DNA of 64,000 bases from an uncultured bacterium (GTDB lineage: Bacteria > Verrucomicrobiota > Lentisphaeria > Victivallales > UBA1829), in the NCBI GenBank assembly GCA_902780135.1, contig CACZEK010000005.1, positions 62,001-126,000 on the forward strand, written 5' to 3'. The translations under genes were made by a program, and so were the position numbers. Positions 24,776-34,291 of the stretch are shown one piece after another (position 1 is the stretch's first letter; every line of letters starts with the position of its first letter). The notes under the pieces were generated by a model. The model was not told the DNA's origin and made no database searches. It was given only the letters and a program-made list of their open reading frames with translations.

Positions 24776-27700
24776 TCAGTTTTTCGGAATGGCGGAGAGA
24801 GGCACGGCGGACAACGCCGCCTGAAGCGTGGCGGGCGTCGCCTTCTGCACGGTGGGGAGTTCCGGGGACCACGCGGCGATGCGCGCCTCCTGCAGCAGCA
24901 GGAAGAAGTCGAAGAACGGGCGGCATTCCTCGAGGCTGACTCCGGCGTCGTACAGCAGGTGGAACTTGTCGATGAACGGCGCGACGCCCTCGCCTTTCGT
25001 GCGGTCGCGTCCGTAGGACTGGTCGGCGCGTTCGAGGCGCACCCGGAGCGCGCGCAGATAGCGCGGATAGCGCGCCACGGCTTCGGGCGTCCGCAGAAAC
25101 CCTTTGCGGAACAGCACGGCGAGTTGGCGGTTCACGTCGAGGTCGGTGAAGCTGTCCGCCGGGACGTCTCCGAGGCGGCGTTCGACGGGATCGTAGGCGG
25201 AGAGCAGCTGAAGGAGCGCGGAAACGTCCTCGCGCACGGCGTCCGCCAGACGGTTCCGCAACCTCAGGCAGGCGTCGTCGAACGCCTTTCCGTCGCGGAT
25301 GTCCTCCGGCGGGCATCCGATCGCGCGGGCAACGGCGTTGTCGGTCAGGTCGCCGCGCCAGTCCGGATCGTCGGGGAAGAACTCGTGTTCGAGCGTGCGT
25401 CCGAGCTTGGCATAGCTCCGCATGTGCGCGAACATCTCCGGGTATCGGATGCGGAAGAGCGTCAGGACGGCGCGGCGGTGCGCGGCGCGCGCCTCGGCTT
25501 CGTCCAGGAACAGCGCACATCCGATGCTCCGTCCGCCCTGCTCCCGGTAGAATCCGGGGTAGACTTCGCGGCCCCTGCCGTGGCTCAGGCGGACGGACAC
25601 GGGGAGCTCCGGGATGCCGTCCGGCCAGGTGGTCTCGCCGTGGAGTTCCCACTTCCGGGCGGCGGCGTGGCGGCTGGAGACGGTCTCGGCGGAATCGTCG
25701 ACCTCGGGCAGGTCGCGGACGACGCGCAGCAACTTGCCGTGTTCGTTCAGGATGGCGAACTTGAGGATGAGATACTCCGGCATTTCGATGCCGTCAAACG
25801 CGGATTCGTCGATGTCGCAGCCGCGGAAACTCAGCAGGAACGCGGCGAGCACGCGCGGCAGGTTGCGCGCCGGGTAGATTTCGCCGCGCTTCAGCCCCGC
25901 CAGAAACGCCTCCGTGCATTCGTCCAGCGGCAGGAGCTTCTTGCGCTCGGTCTTGGTGAGCGAACGGAACATGTAGTCGAGCTTCATGCGGAGGAAGCCG
26001 GGCACGAGGTATTCGGCGGCGGCGCGCGGGAAAAGGTTCATGTGCGCCTCCGGCAGATACACCGTGACGCCGTCGTCCTCCTCGCCCGGATCGTAGACGT
26101 ATTCCAGGCGGTAGCTCTCGCCCTCCGCCTCAAGACGGTCCGGATAATCCGCGTCCGGCAGGGAATCCGGCGGCACGAGCGCGATCTCCTCCGGTTCCGG
26201 GTCGTACGAACGATGCCGCCGGGCCCAGTCCTTCCGGATGTCGGACACGCTGCACATCCACGGCGGCAGGACGCGCAGGAAATGCCGTTCCAGCGCGTGC
26301 AGGTCGACGACGGAGCCGGAACGCCGGAGTTTCGCCTCGAACGTATGCAGGCGGCGCACCAGCTCGCTGCAGCGCACCAGCCACGGCGCGGCGGGTTCCC
26401 TGACGGCGCACGGCACCAGCGCCTCCCTGATGAACACGGCGCGCGCGGCCTCGCGGTCGACGCGTCCGTAGTGGCAGCGGCGGCCCGGATGGATCGGGAG
26501 CGCGCCTGCGAAGACGCGTTCGCGGGCATATACGAATCCGCTGGCGTCGTCCCAGGCGATGCGGTCGTAGGTGCGGGAACACAGCTCCGGCGCGATCTCC
26601 TCCAGCCACGCGCCCTCGACCACGGCGCAGCAGCGCCCGAAGACGCGGCTGGTCTCCATGATCGTGAAGCACAGGAGCCATTCCGGCGCTTTTTTGAGCT
26701 TGGCGAGGGCGGAGCCGGGGAAGATGGAGAACATGCGGCCCGTGCGGTCGAAATACTGCTTCTTCTCCGGGTCCCAGCACGCCAGACGGCGCGGCAGCCC
26801 GCCCATGAGGGACTTGTGGATCGAGTCGGACCGGTCCGCGCGGGGTTCGATCTCAAGCGATTCCAGCGCGGTTTCCGGCAGGAGGTATTCGAGCAGGTCG
26901 GCGCACAGGTTGCGCCATTCCTGCATGCGGCGGAAATTCAGGTAGTTGGCGCGGCAGAACTTGCGGAACTGCGACTTGGAGACGCGGAACGCCTCGTCCG
27001 CCGCCAGCCACAGCTTCACGATGCTCAGGAAATCCGATTCCGGCACGTCGAACTGCCGCTGCGCCGTGTCCGCCTCCTTCGCCTTCTCAAAGGGGCGTTC
27101 GCGCGGGTCCTGGATCGACAGAAACGCCGCGATCAGCAGGATCTCCGGCAGGACGCCGCGGTCGACGCCGTCGAGCAGGATGCGGCCGAGGCGCGGCCCG
27201 ACGGGAAGCTCCGCCAGACGCCGCCCCTCCTCCGTGAGCTCGCCCGCCGCGTCGATGGCGTGCAGGTCGGTCAGCGTGGTCAGACCCTCGCGGATCAGCT
27301 GGGGCGACGGCGGGTCGACGAACGGGAACTGCACGATCGGGGGGAGTTTCAGCGCCGCCATCTGCAGGATGACGCCCGCCAGGGACGCGCGCTGGATCTC
27401 CGGCGGCGTGAACTCCGCGGCGTCGGCGAGCGTCTGTTCCGCGCAGAGATGCACGCAGATGCCGTCCTGTTCGCGTCCGCAGCGTCCGCGCCGCTGCATG
27501 GCGCTCGCGCGGGAGACGCCCTCGATGCGGAGCTCCTGGATGCCGCTCTTCGGGTTGTAGCGGGAGAGGCGGACCAGCCCGGAGTCGACCACGTAGCGGA
27601 TGCCGGGGATCGTGATGGACGTCTCCGCCACGTTCGTCGCCAGCACGATCCGGCGGTTCGAGGACTGCGGCGCGAAGATGCGCTCCTGTTCGGCGGCGCT

Positions 27701-28675
27701 CATGCGCCCGAAGAGCGGCAGGACCTCGGTGTGCGGATAGTCGCGCCCGGTCAGCATGTCCGCGCAGTCGCGGATTTCGCGTTCGCCGGGCAGGAAAACG
27801 AGGATGCCGCCGCGTTCGCCGATGTCGAGCAGGTACTCCACGCCGCGCGCGACGGATTCCGCCAGCTCCTCGTCCTGAAGCGGCTCCAGGTAGACGTCCT
27901 CCACCGGGTACACGCGGCCGCCGACCTCGATGACCGGGGCGTCGCCGAAAAACGACGCGATGCGGGCGGCGTCGAGCGTGGCGGACGAGATGATGACGCG
28001 GAGTTCGGGCCGCCGCGCGAGCAGGAGCTTCATGTATCCGAGCAGAAAATCAATGTTAAGGGAGCGTTCGTGCACCTCGTCCAGGATGATGCAGTCGTAC
28101 TGGTAGAGCTTCGGGTCGTTCTGCGTCTCGGCGAGCAGGATGCCGTCCGTCATGAACTTGACGACCGTGGAGTCGTCCGTGCGGTCGTCGAACCGCACCT
28201 GATAGCCGATCTCGTGTCCGCAGGCGCACCCGGTCTCGTTCGAGAGCCGTCGGGCGAGCGCGGAGGCGGCGATCCTGCGCGGCTGGGTGCAGCCGATCCG
28301 CCCAGCGCGTCCGAAGCCCTCCAGCAGGGCGGCCTTCGGGAGCTGGGTGGTCTTGCCGGAGCCGGTGGTGCCGCAGACGACGATCACCTGATGCGATTTC
28401 AGCGCGGCGCGGATTTCCGGGATCTTCGCGGTGATCGGGAGGTTGTCCGGGAATTCGCAGCGGATGCGCTCCGCGGACGGGACGAGCGAACGTTTCTGCG
28501 CAGTCGCGAGCAGGCGGAAAAACTCCTCGCGTTTCGGTTCCGCCTCCTCGGGATCGCCGTCCAGCAAATCGAGGAAAGCGCGGCGGCGTTTGCTCAGGCG
28601 GGCGCGGTCGGTCAGCCGGAGCGTGGACCAGACGCGTGCGATCTGCCGCCGGACCTGGCGCGGGTCGACGCTCAT
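24776..28675 (-). CDS. hrpA: ATP-dependent RNA helicase HrpA
   Basis: This is a DEAH/RHA-type helicase of 1299 residues, nearly the length of E. coli HrpA, which acts in stalled-ribosome rescue and mRNA processing. Motifs: Walker A CGTTGSGKTTQLPK near residue 100, motif II ILDEVHERS near 200 (DEVH), motif III SSATLDA, motif VI QRRGRCGRE near 395, followed by the HA2/OB region and the long HrpA-specific C-terminal part with SFRGCDIDES. The ATG at 28675 overlaps the waaG stop as ATGA. It is the last gene of the efp-epmA-waaG-hrpA series. Confidence 0.95.
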   Translation of the reverse strand: MSVDPRQVRRQIARVWSTLRLTDRARLSKRRRAFLDLLDGDPEEAEPKREEFFRLLATAQKRSLVPSAERIRCEFPDNLPITAKIPEIRAALKSHQVIVVCGTTGSGKTTQLPKAALLEGFGRAGRIGCTQPRRIAASALARRLSNETGCACGHEIGYQVRFDDRTDDSTVVKFMTDGILLAETQNDPKLYQYDCIILDEVHERSLNIDFLLGYMKLLLARRPELRVIISSATLDAARIASFFGDAPVIEVGGRVYPVEDVYLEPLQDEELAESVARGVEYLLDIGERGGILVFLPGEREIRDCADMLTGRDYPHTEVLPLFGRMSAAEQERIFAPQSSNRRIVLATNVAETSITIPGIRYVVDSGLVRLSRYNPKSGIQELRIEGVSRASAMQRRGRCGREQDGICVHLCAEQTLADAAEFTPPEIQRASLAGVILQMAALKLPPIVQFPFVDPPSPQLIREGLTTLTDLHAIDAAGELTEEGRRLAELPVGPRLGRILLDGVDRGVLPEILLIAAFLSIQDPRERPFEKAKEADTAQRQFDVPESDFLSIVKLWLAADEAFRVSKSQFRKFCRANYLNFRRMQEWRNLCADLLEYLLPETALESLEIEPRADRSDSIHKSLMGGLPRRLACWDPEKKQYFDRTGRMFSIFPGSALAKLKKAPEWLLCFTIMETSRVFGRCCAVVEGAWLEEIAPELCSRTYDRIAWDDASGFVYARERVFAGALPIHPGRRCHYGRVDREAARAVFIREALVPCAVREPAAPWLVRCSELVRRLHTFEAKLRRSGSVVDLHALERHFLRVLPPWMCSVSDIRKDWARRHRSYDPEPEEIALVPPDSLPDADYPDRLEAEGESYRLEYVYDPGEEDDGVTVYLPEAHMNLFPRAAAEYLVPGFLRMKLDYMFRSLTKTERKKLLPLDECTEAFLAGLKRGEIYPARNLPRVLAAFLLSFRGCDIDESAFDGIEMPEYLILKFAILNEHGKLLRVVRDLPEVDDSAETVSSRHAAARKWELHGETTWPDGIPELPVSVRLSHGRGREVYPGFYREQGGRSIGCALFLDEAEARAAHRRAVLTLFRIRYPEMFAHMRSYAKLGRTLEHEFFPDDPDWRGDLTDNAVARAIGCPPEDIRDGKAFDDACLRLRNRLADAVREDVSALLQLLSAYDPVERRLGDVPADSFTDLDVNRQLAVLFRKGFLRTPEAVARYPRYLRALRVRLERADQSYGRDRTKGEGVAPFIDKFHLLYDAGVSLEECRPFFDFFLLLQEARIAAWSPELPTVQKATPATLQAALSAVPLSAIPKN

Positions 28676-29778
28676 TTCCCGTCTCCGGCGCGGTGCGATT
28701 GGATGAAATTCACGAGCACGTCGGCGCGTCGGTAGAAATCCGCCGGGCCGTGCGCGTACGCCAGCACCTGCTGCCGCCAGTAATGCAGCCCGTCGTCGGA
28801 GATTCCGGCGAGGTAGTCCAGCTCGGCGGCCAGCGCGCCGGAAAAGAACGGTTCGTTCAGGACGTGCCCGCCGGACGCCAGCACGATGTCCTGAAATCCG
28901 CAGACGTCCGTGCAGACCACGGGCAGGCCGGAGGCGATCGCTTCGATCAGGATGGAGCCGGCGGCCTCGCGCCGGGCGGGATGCACCAGACAGTCGGCGG
29001 CGCAGAGGAGTTCCGGCAGGTCGGGGCGTCCGCCGTCGAAGATCACGCGGTCGGCGATGCCGAGCTCGGCGGCCTGCTGTTCGCACTGTTCGCGCCCGAG
29101 GAAACCCGTGACGAACAGGCGCAGGCGGGCGCGGCGTTCCGGCGGGAGCTCGGCGTAGGCGGACAGAGTGCGGTCGACGCCCTTCAGAAGCATGTCGTGC
29201 GCCGCCGTGATGGCGAGGCGTTCGCCGTCCTTCAGACCGAGCTCGGCGCGCTTGCGGATGCGGACGCCGTCGGGATCCGGCACGCGGCCGCAGGCGGGGT
29301 TCATGCCGGGCGGCAGGCGCAGGAACCGCGCGGGCTGTGTGCCGTAGACGCCGAAGAAGGCGTTGATCTGCGGCGTGACGAGGTAGAAGATATAGGTGGA
29401 GGATTCGGGCGAGAAGACGGCTTTTTCACGCGCAAGCAGACGCGGATCGGCGTTTTCGGGATTGCTGCCGAGGCAGTCGAACCCCGCGAAATAGAAGTCC
29501 GTGCCGGGGATCAGCTCGAACGCCGCCGTCCGGTCGAACGTCTCGCGTGCCGTGAGCTCGCGGAACGCCGTTTCGAGCGCGTCCAGGTCGTCGGCCTCGG
29601 ATGTCCCTGGGAGCGGCGCGGTCAGGATCCTGAGGCCGTCGGGACGTTCGCCCTCCCACGAACCCGCCAGGCACGTTACGTCGTGTCCGCGGGCGGCGGC
29701 GGCCTCGGCGGCGCGCAGAAAATCCGTCTGAAGCCCGCTGTATGGGAAATACCGGGCGATGAGGAAAAGTATTTTCAT
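28672..29778 (-). CDS. waaG: WaaG-like LPS core glycosyltransferase (GT4)
   Basis: The 368-residue protein has the GT4 two-Rossmann layout and matches my memory of WaaG (RfaG), which adds glucose to heptose in the LPS inner core at the cytoplasmic membrane face. Matching segments are YFPYSGLQTDFLRAAE, AARGHDVTCLAGSWEGE, LPPGMNP, LKGVDRTLSAYAELP, HPARREAAGSILIEAIASG and LPVVCTDVCGF. The Glu in EAAGS is the expected nucleotide-sugar-binding residue. Sugar specificity in this organism is not certain. It overlaps epmA upstream and hrpA downstream, each by 4 bp. Confidence 0.88.
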   Translation of the reverse strand: MKILFLIARYFPYSGLQTDFLRAAEAAAARGHDVTCLAGSWEGERPDGLRILTAPLPGTSEADDLDALETAFRELTARETFDRTAAFELIPGTDFYFAGFDCLGSNPENADPRLLAREKAVFSPESSTYIFYLVTPQINAFFGVYGTQPARFLRLPPGMNPACGRVPDPDGVRIRKRAELGLKDGERLAITAAHDMLLKGVDRTLSAYAELPPERRARLRLFVTGFLGREQCEQQAAELGIADRVIFDGGRPDLPELLCAADCLVHPARREAAGSILIEAIASGLPVVCTDVCGFQDIVLASGGHVLNEPFFSGALAAELDYLAGISDDGLHYWRQQVLAYAHGPADFYRRADVLVNFIQSHRAGDGK

Positions 29779-30710
29779 GGTTCCAGCTCGTCGTCAAGCG
29801 GGAAGTCGATTTCGGACAGGGAATCCGCCCCGGCGAGAAGCATCACGAGGCGGTCGAATCCGAGCGCGGACCCGGCGGCGGGCGGCATCCCGCGGTCGAT
29901 CGCGTCCAGGAACGCCGTCGGTTCGGGGTATTCCGTGAGGCCGAGGCGTTTGCGCGTGGCGCGTGCGGCGGCGAAACGTTCCCGCTGGACGGCGGGGTCG
30001 ATCAGCTCGCCGTAGGTGTTCGCCAGCTCCACGCCCGCCACATAGACCTCCCAGCGTTCGGCGAGGGTCGGGTCGGACGCTTTCGCGCGGGCGAACGCGC
30101 CGAAGCGGATGGGGTAGTCGATGAGCACGCACGGACGGTCCTTCGGCAGGTTCGGCTCGACTTTCTCGACCAGGATCTCCTCGAACAGCGATTCCTGCTC
30201 CGCGACCTCGTCGGCGGAAACGCCCGCGAACGTGCGGAACGCCTCGCGGACGGGGAGGAGCGGCCACTCGCCGCCGAGTTCGACCTCATATCCGCGGGAT
30301 TTGATCTTCGTGCCGCCTGTGCATGCCACGGCTGCCTCGACGACGATCGCGCGGATGGTGTCCAGAAGCTCCAGATAGTCGGCGTGCGCCATGTAGAATT
30401 CGAGCATGTCGAACTCGGTGCGGTGCAGTCTGCCGCGTTCGCCCGCCCGGAAACACGGCCCGATCTGGTAGATGCGGTCCATGCCCGCGCAGAGCAGGCG
30501 CTTCATCTCGAGTTCGGGCGACGTGCGCAAAAAGAAGGCGCCCGCCGGGGGAGCGTCGATATACTCCTCCGCCGCGGGCGCGGCGATGCGGACCGGGGTC
30601 GTGACCTCGGTGAATCCGCGTTTGTCAAACCCCGCCCGGACGGCGGCCAGGACGCGGGCGCGGAATTTCAGCGCCGCGACGGTCTGCTGGAGCCGGGTGA
30701 AGGGGTCCAC
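29775..30710 (-). CDS. epmA: EF-P lysine ligase EpmA (GenX/PoxA)
   Basis: The 311-residue protein is a class II lysyl-tRNA synthetase paralogue without the anticodon-binding domain. Motif 2 is FRAGERGRLHRTEFDMLEFY and motif 3 is GSALGFDRLVMLLAG. EpmA ligates lysine (normally beta-lysine made by EpmB) onto a conserved lysine of EF-P. The efp gene lies 8 bp upstream and encodes a lysine at exactly that place, which supports the function. No epmB is in the window. The stop overlaps the waaG start. Confidence 0.94.
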   Translation of the reverse strand: MDPFTRLQQTVAALKFRARVLAAVRAGFDKRGFTEVTTPVRIAAPAAEEYIDAPPAGAFFLRTSPELEMKRLLCAGMDRIYQIGPCFRAGERGRLHRTEFDMLEFYMAHADYLELLDTIRAIVVEAAVACTGGTKIKSRGYEVELGGEWPLLPVREAFRTFAGVSADEVAEQESLFEEILVEKVEPNLPKDRPCVLIDYPIRFGAFARAKASDPTLAERWEVYVAGVELANTYGELIDPAVQRERFAAARATRKRLGLTEYPEPTAFLDAIDRGMPPAAGSALGFDRLVMLLAGADSLSEIDFPLDDELEP

Positions 30711-30718
30711 GGTTCGGT

Positions 30719-31294
30719 TCAGCCTTTGCTGACGCGTTCGGCGTATTCTCCGGTGCGGGTGTCGATGCGGATCGTGTCGCCGACGTTGATGAAGAGCGGG
30801 ACCATGACGTCGTAGCCGTTGTCGGTCTTCGCGGGCTTCATCACGTTGGAGCTGGCGGTGTCGCCGCGGACGCCGGGTTCGGTCTCGGCGACCACCTTCT
30901 CGATGAAGGTCGGGAGGGTGATGTCGATGAGCTTGCCGTTGAAGAAGAGTCCCTGGCAGAGGGCTTCTTCGATCAGGAAGTACGTGCGCTTGCCGAGGGC
31001 TTCCTCGTTGATGGAGATCTCCTCGTAGGTCTCGGCGTCGCTGAAGACGTAGTTCTGGCCGTCGTGGTAGGAGTAGTACATGTCGCGTTCTTCAAGGTTC
31101 GGGATGCCGACCTTGTCGACGGGGCGGTAGGTACGGTCCATCGTGCTGCCGTTGATCATGCTTTTCAGCTTGCAGCGGTAGAGCGCGGTGCCTTTGCCGG
31201 GCTTGCAGAATTCAAAATCGGTGATCACGTACGGCTGGCCGTCGATCTCAACTTTGAGACCTTTCTTCAGGTCTGCGGCATCATACATTGCCAT
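30719..31294 (-). CDS. efp: Translation elongation factor P
   Basis: EF-P binds ribosomes stalled at polyproline and promotes peptide-bond formation. The 191-residue protein has the three beta-barrel domains of the family; the tip loop KPGKGTA places Lys34 where EpmA modifies the protein. The C-terminal signature IRIDTRTGEYAERV is intact. GGAG lies 8 bases upstream of the ATG, and a promoter is visible about 50-75 bp upstream. It is the first gene of the four-gene operon. Confidence 0.97.
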   Translation of the reverse strand: MAMYDAADLKKGLKVEIDGQPYVITDFEFCKPGKGTALYRCKLKSMINGSTMDRTYRPVDKVGIPNLEERDMYYSYHDGQNYVFSDAETYEEISINEEALGKRTYFLIEEALCQGLFFNGKLIDITLPTFIEKVVAETEPGVRGDTASSNVMKPAKTDNGYDVMVPLFINVGDTIRIDTRTGEYAERVSKG

Positions 31295-31343
31295 GGTATT
31301 TTCTCCGTTTGCTGATGGGGTTGCGGATTAAAGTCAAAACTAT

Positions 31344-31371
31344 AATATAGCATAAAATCGCGTTTTTGCAA
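31344..31371 (-). promoter_or_regulatory. efp operon promoter
   Basis: On the minus strand TTGCAA (31371-31366), 16-bp spacer, TATATT (31349-31344), about 50 bp before the efp ATG. Confidence 0.55.
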
Positions 31372-31449
31372 GATGTTGCGCCGGAAAAAACATTGTTCTC
31401 CCGCGGAAAAAAACGCGGCTTTATGCCGGATGCGGATGCGGAACGGGCG

Positions 31450-33126
31450 TCAGAAAAGGCCGTCGACCGTGCCGTCGTCCGCGATATGGATGCGCTCCGC
31501 GGCGGGCGAAGACGGCAGGCCGGGCATCGTCATGATGTCGCCCGCGAGCGCCACGACGAATCCCGCGCCGGCGGAGATCTTCAGGTCGCGGATCAGGAGG
31601 TCGAACCCTTCCGGCGCGCCGGCGAGCGTCTGGTCGCCCGTGAAGCTGTAGGGCGTCTTGGCGACGCAGACTGGCATGGAGTCGCCGCCGTATTTCGAGA
31701 GCAGCTCCAGCTGGCGTTCCGCCTCCTCCGTGAAGGTCGCGCCGCGTCCGCGGTAGACGCGCCGGACGATCGTGTCGAGCTTCTCCCGGAGGGACATGCC
31801 TTCGAGCGGATAGGCGAAAATCGGTTCCGGATCGCTGTTCTTTTCGCAGAGCTCCGTCACGGCGTCGGCGAGTTCCAGGCCGCCTTCGCCGCCCTTCGCC
31901 CACACGTCGGACAGCACGGTGCGGACGCCCAGGGACGCGCTCGCCTTCATGACGAGGTCGAGTTCCGCCTGCGTGTCGGCGGGGAACCTGTTCACGGCGA
32001 CGACCGCGGGGAGCTTGAAGACGTTCACGAGGTTGTCGAGGTGGCGCAGCAGGTTCGGCATGCCGCGTTCGAGCGCGGCGAGGTCTTCGTGCTCCAGTTC
32101 GTTCTTCGCGAGGCCGCCGTGCATCTTCAGCGCGCGGACGGTAACGACGAGGACGGCGGCGGCGGGCTTGAGGCCGCCGAGGCGGCATTTGATGTCGATG
32201 AACTTCTCCGCGCCCAGGTCGGCGCCGAATCCCGCCTCCGTGACCGTGTAGTCGGCGAGCTTGAGCCCGAGCCGGGTCGCCAGCAGGGAGTTGCAGCCGT
32301 GCGCGATGTTCGCGAACGGGCCGCCGTGGATCAGGACGGGCGTCCCCTCCAGCGTCTGCACGAGGTTCGGCTTGACCGCCTCCTTCAGCAGGACTGCCGC
32401 GGCTTCGGCGGCATGGAGGTCGCCCGCCGTAACGGGTTCGCCGTGGACGTTGTACGCCACGATCACGTCCGCGATGCGGCGCTTGAGGTCGGCGATGCCG
32501 GTCGCCAGGCAGAGCACCGCCATCAGCTCGGACGCCGCCGTGATCTCGAATCCCGCCTGCCGGGTGTATCCGCCTTTGCCCTTCGTTTGCAGCTCGATGT
32601 GCCGCAGCGCGCGGTCGTTCATGTCGAGGCAGCGTTTCAGGACCACGCGGTCCGGGTCGATCTGAAGCGCGTTGCCGTGGAAGATGTGGTTGTCCGTCAT
32701 GGCGACCAGCAGGTTGTTCGCCGCGCAGACGGCGTGGAAATCGCCCGTGAAATGCAGGTTGATGTCCTCCATCGGGATGACCTGCGCCCAGCCGCCGCCC
32801 GCCGCGCCGCCCTTGCGCCCGAAGACGGGGCCGAGGGACGGTTCGCGGATCGCCGCGACGGCGTTTTTGCCGCGCCGCCGGAGCGCGTCGGTCAGGCCGA
32901 TGGTCGTGGTCGTTTTCCCCTCGCCCGCCGGAGTCGGCGTGATGGCGGTCACGAGGACGAGGCGTCCGTCCGGTTTCCCGGCGAGGCGTTCGAACACGCA
33001 CGGTTCGAGCTTCGCCTTGTTGCGTCCGTAAGGGGCGTAGTCGGTTTCGGAAAGGCCGAGCGAGGCGGCGATCTGCGAGATCGGACGGCACGGGACTCCG
33101 GCCGCTATTTCGAGGTCAGATTTCAT
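31450..33126 (-). CDS. fhs: Formate-tetrahydrofolate ligase
   Basis: The enzyme makes 10-formyl-THF from formate, THF and ATP. The 558-residue protein is of family length and has the N-terminal PISQIAASLGL segment, the P-loop-like TPTPAGEGKTTTTIGL near residue 65, FGRKGGAAGGGWAQVIPMED, and HGGPFANIAHGCNS. It appears to be a single-gene unit with its own promoter. It indicates use of formate as a one-carbon source, common in anaerobes; no other Wood-Ljungdahl gene is in the window, so acetogenesis should not be inferred. Confidence 0.97.
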   Translation of the reverse strand: MKSDLEIAAGVPCRPISQIAASLGLSETDYAPYGRNKAKLEPCVFERLAGKPDGRLVLVTAITPTPAGEGKTTTTIGLTDALRRRGKNAVAAIREPSLGPVFGRKGGAAGGGWAQVIPMEDINLHFTGDFHAVCAANNLLVAMTDNHIFHGNALQIDPDRVVLKRCLDMNDRALRHIELQTKGKGGYTRQAGFEITAASELMAVLCLATGIADLKRRIADVIVAYNVHGEPVTAGDLHAAEAAAVLLKEAVKPNLVQTLEGTPVLIHGGPFANIAHGCNSLLATRLGLKLADYTVTEAGFGADLGAEKFIDIKCRLGGLKPAAAVLVVTVRALKMHGGLAKNELEHEDLAALERGMPNLLRHLDNLVNVFKLPAVVAVNRFPADTQAELDLVMKASASLGVRTVLSDVWAKGGEGGLELADAVTELCEKNSDPEPIFAYPLEGMSLREKLDTIVRRVYRGRGATFTEEAERQLELLSKYGGDSMPVCVAKTPYSFTGDQTLAGAPEGFDLLIRDLKISAGAGFVVALAGDIMTMPGLPSSPAAERIHIADDGTVDGLF

Positions 33127-33162
33127 GTTGCATATCCTTGTATCAGAAAAAAATAATCTTGT

Positions 33163-33191
33163 AATATACCATCATGCCGCACAAAATGCAA
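33163..33191 (-). promoter_or_regulatory. fhs promoter
   Basis: On the minus strand TTGCAT (33191-33186), 17-bp spacer, TATATT (33168-33163). The RBS AAGGA lies 8 bases before the fhs ATG. Confidence 0.6.
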
Positions 33192-33193
33192 AT

Positions 33194-34291
33194 TCACGGG
33201 GAAAAAACAAGCGATTCCGCGACGTCGTTCCAGAACGCCAGGCCGCGTTCCGTGGGCGCAACGGCATCCGCCGCGAGCGTCACGAGGCCGCGTTCCGAAA
33301 GCCCGTTCAGCTGCTCCGCGAAACCGTCCCACGCGTCTCCCGTTGCGTCCTCGAATTCTTCCCGCGTCCAGCCGCGCACGGTGCGTAGCCCCATCATCAG
33401 GACCTCGCCGAGGCGCGCCCGTCGCGGGATGCGGTCGAATTCCGGCGGCGCGCCGTCCAGCCACGCCCGCAGATCGGAAACCTGCGTCCAGCGGTCCGTC
33501 CCGTCGAACGAACACGCGGCGGGTCCGAGCCCGAGGTAGGTCTGCCCGTGCCAGACGTTGGAATTGTGGCGCGACTCGAAGCCGGGACGCGCGTAGTTGC
33601 TGATCTCGTACCGGGGCAGCCCCGCCGCGCCGAGGATTTCGCCCGCCAGCTCCCACATCGCCTCGGAAAGCGCGTCGTCCTCCGGCTGCCCGGCGACCCT
33701 GCGGGTGAACGGCGTGCCGGGTTCGGGCGTGACGGAATAGGCTGAAATATGTTCGGGCTCAAGTTCAAGCGCGCGCTCCAGGTCGCGCCGCCAGAGTTCG
33801 GGCGTTTCCCCGGGCAGAGCGTACATCAGGTCGAGCCCGAGGTTGCGGAGCCCGGCATTTCGGAGATTCCGCACCGCCTCCTCCGGTCCCGGCCCGGCAT
33901 GCCCGCGGCGTCCGACGGCGTTCAACAGAGCCGGATCGAACGACTGGACGCCCAGCGAAACGCGGTTGGCGAACGACGTCAGGACGGCGGCTTTTTCCGG
34001 CGTGACGGTAAAGGGATTCGCCTCGATGGAGATCTCCGACGCGGCGGGCGCGGCCTCGCGGACGGCGGCGAAGAGGCGCCGCAGGACGTCTTCCGGCAGA
34101 AGCGACGGCGTGCCGCCCCCGAAATAAACGGTCCCGGCATTTTCGAGGCGGGGCGCATTTTCCTCCAGCTGGAACAGGATGCGGTCGAGCCACAAACGGA
34201 CCGACGCGGGATCGGGCGCGGGCTCGGAATAAAACGCGCAGTAATCGCACTTCCCGGCGCAGAACGGCGCGTGGATGTAGAGATTGCGCAT
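33194..34291 (-). CDS. hemW: Radical SAM heme chaperone HemW / HemN-like
   Basis: The 365-residue protein starts with the radical SAM cluster motif CAGKCDYCAF (CxxxCxxC; residues about 11-18) in the context YIHAPFC, followed by YFGGGTPSLLPED and the SAM-binding LGVQSFDPALLNAVGR. The short length and the lack of an N-terminal extension fit HemW (a heme-trafficking protein) rather than true oxygen-independent coproporphyrinogen oxidase HemN. Confusion between the two is common in annotation. Its ATG shares one base with the stop of the SurA-like gene, so the two are coupled. Confidence 0.9.
   Translation of the reverse strand: MRNLYIHAPFCAGKCDYCAFYSEPAPDPASVRLWLDRILFQLEENAPRLENAGTVYFGGGTPSLLPEDVLRRLFAAVREAAPAASEISIEANPFTVTPEKAAVLTSFANRVSLGVQSFDPALLNAVGRRGHAGPGPEEAVRNLRNAGLRNLGLDLMYALPGETPELWRRDLERALELEPEHISAYSVTPEPGTPFTRRVAGQPEDDALSEAMWELAGEILGAAGLPRYEISNYARPGFESRHNSNVWHGQTYLGLGPAACSFDGTDRWTQVSDLRAWLDGAPPEFDRIPRRARLGEVLMMGLRTVRGWTREEFEDATGDAWDGFAEQLNGLSERGLVTLAADAVAPTERGLAFWNDVAESLVFSP

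Noticed and set aside
31450-33126. Evidence for acetogenesis
   Set aside because: Formate-THF ligase is widespread in anaerobes for one-carbon supply; no other Wood-Ljungdahl gene is visible.
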